Shown here: one piece after another, positions 6,292-8,031 of the stretch
Position numbering within the stretch: the stretch's first letter is position 1
How the letters are laid out: every line of letters starts with the position of its first letter
Origin: Cytophagaceae bacterium UBA6715
Lineage (GTDB): Bacteria; Bacteroidota; Bacteroidia; Cytophagales; Spirosomataceae
Direction of reading: 5' to 3'
Assembly: GCA_002454335.1 (NCBI GenBank)
Contig: DKIP01000035.1
Coordinates: 19,156-27,186 of the forward strand
Length of the DNA stretch: 8,031 nt
Program-made: the position numbers and the translations under genes
The notes under the pieces: model-generated
Seen by the model: the letters and a program-made list of their open reading frames with translations, nothing else
Told to the model about the DNA's origin: nothing
Database searches by the model: none

Positions 6292-6864
6292 TTAAAAGAA
6301 AAATCCACCTACTTGAACAACGAGTGCAGAGCCGTAAGGAGACGCTTTCGAAGCTGAATAATTTAAATCATACATAACATTTAAATTGATTCCAATTTTA
6401 GATCCTATCCCAATACCCACCAATACCGGATTAGAATATGCATAAGAAGGATTTGTTAGATCGCTAAAATTTTCCACCTGGGCAGTCAAATAGCTTTGTC
6501 CCAATAAAGCGGATAGGCCAGGTACATATTGACGAACAAAAATGCGCTCACCAAGTAGATTCGAAGCTGCGTAACCTCGGTACGCAAAATATTGATAAGT
6601 CATCCCTACACCGATAATCGTCGTATTCGTGGCCATATAACCTGCCATGGGCGAAAGACCAACACTCGTAGGATTTCCAAAACTCAATCCCGAGATTCCC
6701 CCTCCGAAATGCAATCGCTCTCGAAAGCTTAAATCACGCACATCGGGTTCTACGTCTAAGTCTCCACGAGCACCTTCCTCTGCAATCACCTCAGCATCCT
6801 GCGCCAAGCTTTCGTAACTCATCAATGTAAATAATATTGCAAAAAATAAGTAAGTCAATTTCAT
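6292..6864 (-). CDS. Exported protein, probable small outer-membrane beta-barrel, function unknown
   Basis: The 190-residue product starts with a signal peptide (MKL, a hydrophobic stretch, then SLAQ, with cleavage probably after A21). An acidic linker follows (about residues 23-44: DAEVIAEEGARGDLDVEP). The remainder has the alternating polar and hydrophobic, Gly/Tyr-rich texture of beta-strands: LHFGGGISGLSFGNP, LSPMAGYMATNTTIIGVGMTYQYF, SYLTAQVENFSD, VLVGIGIGSKIGINLNVMYDLNYS. It ends in VVQVGGFFF, and a terminal Phe is usual for barrels inserted by the BAM machinery. The pattern resembles uncharacterised exported proteins common in Bacteroidota, but no named family is claimed. The gene has its own divergent spacer upstream (118 bases to uvrA) containing inverted repeats, and lies 91 bases ahead of nrdB on the same strand, so limited read-through into nrdB is possible. 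No clear terminator was seen between them. Confidence 0.8.
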   Translation of the reverse strand: MKLTYLFFAILFTLMSYESLAQDAEVIAEEGARGDLDVEPDVRDLSFRERLHFGGGISGLSFGNPTSVGLSPMAGYMATNTTIIGVGMTYQYFAYRGYAASNLLGERIFVRQYVPGLSALLGQSYLTAQVENFSDLTNPSYAYSNPVLVGIGIGSKIGINLNVMYDLNYSASKASPYGSALVVQVGGFFF

Positions 6865-6878
6865 ATAATCATGTTGTT

Positions 6879-6900
6879 GGATAGTAAAAAAAATCTATCC
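6879..6900. repeat. Inverted repeat with A-tract loop, leader of the outer-membrane gene
   Basis: GGATAG (6879-6884) and CTATCC (6895-6900) are perfect 6-base arms enclosing a 10-base loop of eight A residues flanked by T. On the minus strand the structure would sit in the mRNA leader about 15 bases before the start codon at 6864, with a U-rich loop. A role in translation control or RNA stability is possible but unproven. Confidence 0.45.
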
Positions 6901-6906
6901 CGCTAA

Positions 6907-6945
6907 CTTAGCTTTGGCAAACCTTCAAGGATTGCCAAAGCTAGG
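6907..6945. repeat. Long near-perfect palindrome between divergent genes
   Basis: TAGCTTTGGCAA (6909-6920) and TTGCCAAAGCTA (6932-6943) are perfect 12-base arms. The 11 bases between them, acCTTcAAGga in outline, are themselves palindromic about position 6926 apart from one A/A mismatch at 6921/6931. A C/G pair at 6907/6945 extends the symmetry beyond a T/G wobble. Because both adjacent genes start here rather than end, it is not a conventional terminator. Each arm also contains TAGCTTTG, a perfect TAnnTTTG box on its own strand, though neither has a -33 TTG at the right distance. Confidence 0.8.
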
Positions 6946-6947
6946 GG

Positions 6948-6978
6948 TTGGGTTTGTCAAAATTAAAGGATAATTTTG
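6948..6978 (+). promoter_or_regulatory. Candidate uvrA promoter (TTG-N20-TAATTTTG)
   Basis: TTG at 6948-6950 and TAATTTTG at 6971-6978 are separated by 20 bases, an exact match to the Bacteroidota -33/-7 consensus. The -7 box ends only four bases before the uvrA ATG at 6983, so transcription would start at or within a few bases of the start codon and give a leaderless or nearly leaderless mRNA. If instead transcription starts further upstream, AAGGA at 6966-6970 could act as a ribosome binding site 12 bases before the ATG. Confidence 0.55.
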
Positions 6979-6979
6979 A
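6957..6979. repeat. Inverted repeat overlapping the uvrA -7 box
   Basis: TCAAAATTA (6957-6965) and TAATTTTGA (6971-6979) are perfect 9-base arms around a 5-base centre, AAGGA. The right arm contains the plus-strand -7 box of uvrA, and the left arm is the same box on the minus strand. The symmetry would suit a repressor operator, or a weak RNA hairpin presenting AAGGA in its loop just before the uvrA start codon. Its centre lies 42 bases from that of the palindrome at 6907-6945. Confidence 0.6.
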
Positions 6980-6982
6980 GAT

Positions 6983-8031
6983 ATGAGTTCTCCTGCACCC
7001 CAAGATTTCGAAAATCTAGACCCTAAAAATCACATCATTATCAAAGGTGCCCGCGTACACAATTTAAAAAATGTGGACGTTGCCATTCCGCGAAATAAAT
7101 TGGTCGTCGTGACAGGCCTCTCGGGTTCAGGAAAATCATCACTTGCCTTCGATACGCTTTTTGCAGAAGGCCAACGGATGTACGTCGAAAGTCTAAATTC
7201 CTATGCACGCCAATTTTTAGGCCGCATGGAAAAACCAGCCGTGGATTACATTCGTGGGGTTGCTCCTGCCATCGCGATCGAACAAAAGGTCAATACCAAA
7301 AATCCCCGCTCAACCGTAGGAACTACCACCGAAATTTACGACTACCTCAAATTACTCTTTGCCCGAATCGGAAAAACAATTTCTCCCGTTTCTGGACAAG
7401 AAGTTAAAAAGGATTCCGTATCAAATATTGTAGATTGGATTGTTTCACACGACCAACAAAAGGTCTTGATTTTAGCCCCTTTGTTGAATCACCCGGAAAG
7501 ATCACTCTTGGAAGAATGCCAATTACTCATTCAAAAGGGGTATACCCGACTGAAATTCGAATCTGAAATTTTGGATTTGGAAGAGCTCATAGAAGATGAG
7601 GCAAGCTTAAAAAAGCTAACAAAAAAACGAAATGAAATTGCCATACTAATTGATCGCTTGATTGCCAACAACGAAGAGGAGACCATTTTCCGACTTGGCG
7701 ATTCCGTTCAAACTGCATACTTCGAAGGTGATGGTGTTTGTTGGGTCGAAATTCAAGACCAAAAACGCAAAAGCTTTTCCAATAAATTTGAATTAGATGG
7801 CATGGCCTTTGAAGAGCCCAGCCTGAATTTATTCTCGTTCAACAATCCTTACGGGGCTTGTCGGAACTGCGAAGGTTACGGAAAAGTATTAGGCTTAGAT
7901 CCCGATTTAGTCATCCCAGATCACGATTTATCCGTTTATGAAGGTGCCATTGCCCCTTGGCGCAGCGAACGCATGAGTGATTGGTTACATCCCTTGTTGC
8001 GAAATGGGATCCATTTCGACTTCCCGATTCA
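6983..8031 (+). CDS. uvrA: Excinuclease ABC subunit A (UvrA), N-terminal part (cut by right edge)
   Basis: UvrA is the damage-sensing ABC-type ATPase that loads UvrB on lesions in nucleotide excision repair. The first 349 codons, of a usual length around 940, are present. IIIKGARVHNLKNVDVAIP leads to the first Walker A loop GLSGSGKSS (residues 45-53, K51). Next come AEGQRMYVESLNSYARQFLG, the EQKVNTKNPRSTVGTTTEIYDYLKLLFARIG segment, and the UvrB-binding/insertion region. FSFNNPYGACRNCEGYG holds one CxxC pair (C293, C296). The preceding position, where E. coli has another CxxC, reads FSNKFELDG (265-273) without cysteines. The ATG at 6983 is the only sensible start; no further ATG occurs before the conserved core. 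The gene stands alone on this strand within the window, diverging from the outer-membrane gene. Confidence 0.97.
   Translation, partial: MSSPAPQDFENLDPKNHIIIKGARVHNLKNVDVAIPRNKLVVVTGLSGSGKSSLAFDTLFAEGQRMYVESLNSYARQFLGRMEKPAVDYIRGVAPAIAIEQKVNTKNPRSTVGTTTEIYDYLKLLFARIGKTISPVSGQEVKKDSVSNIVDWIVSHDQQKVLILAPLLNHPERSLLEECQLLIQKGYTRLKFESEILDLEELIEDEASLKKLTKKRNEIAILIDRLIANNEEETIFRLGDSVQTAYFEGDGVCWVEIQDQKRKSFSNKFELDGMAFEEPSLNLFSFNNPYGACRNCEGYGKVLGLDPDLVIPDHDLSVYEGAIAPWRSERMSDWLHPLLRNGIHFDFPI

Overview
The window looks like an ordinary chromosomal segment of a Bacteroidota bacterium, probably of the order Cytophagales (the order is inference, held loosely). The protein families support this: a Rho with a long polar N-terminal arm, a eukaryote-like class Ia ribonucleotide reductase small subunit, a UvrA lacking the first Cys pair of its zinc module, and a DUF4440 secreted protein. 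So does the expression grammar: Shine-Dalgarno sequences are mostly absent and several TAnnTTTG -7 boxes are visible, one with a TTG at -33 spacing. No tRNA, rRNA, CRISPR array, transposase or phage gene was seen.

Layout. Positions 1-758 (minus) hold the N-terminal third or more of transcription terminator Rho, running off the left edge. A 288-bp divergent spacer separates it from a biotin operon on the plus strand, bioF-bioD-bioA (1047-4072), whose genes overlap each other. These encode three consecutive late steps: pimeloyl thioester to KAPA (BioF), KAPA to DAPA (BioA) and DAPA to dethiobiotin (BioD). bioB and the pimeloyl-forming genes are not in the window. bioA meets, tail to tail and overlapping by 12 bp, a minus-strand gene for a small secreted NTF2-like (DUF4440) protein. 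That gene diverges from a plus-strand HupE/UreJ-family membrane protein (4593-5174). A strong hairpin terminator separates the latter from nrdB (minus, 5220-6200). Upstream of nrdB on the same strand is a 190-residue exported, probably outer-membrane beta-barrel protein of unknown function (6292-6864). A 118-bp divergent spacer then leads to uvrA (plus, from 6983), which is cut by the right edge.

The genes are mostly independent housekeeping units; only the bio genes form an evident operon. No new multi-gene system is visible. The most unusual structure is non-coding: the short spacer between the outer-membrane gene and uvrA carries three separate inverted repeats, one of which includes the -7 box of uvrA and lies directly before its start codon. 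Smaller repeats also lie upstream of nrdB and between the DUF4440 gene and the HupE-like gene.
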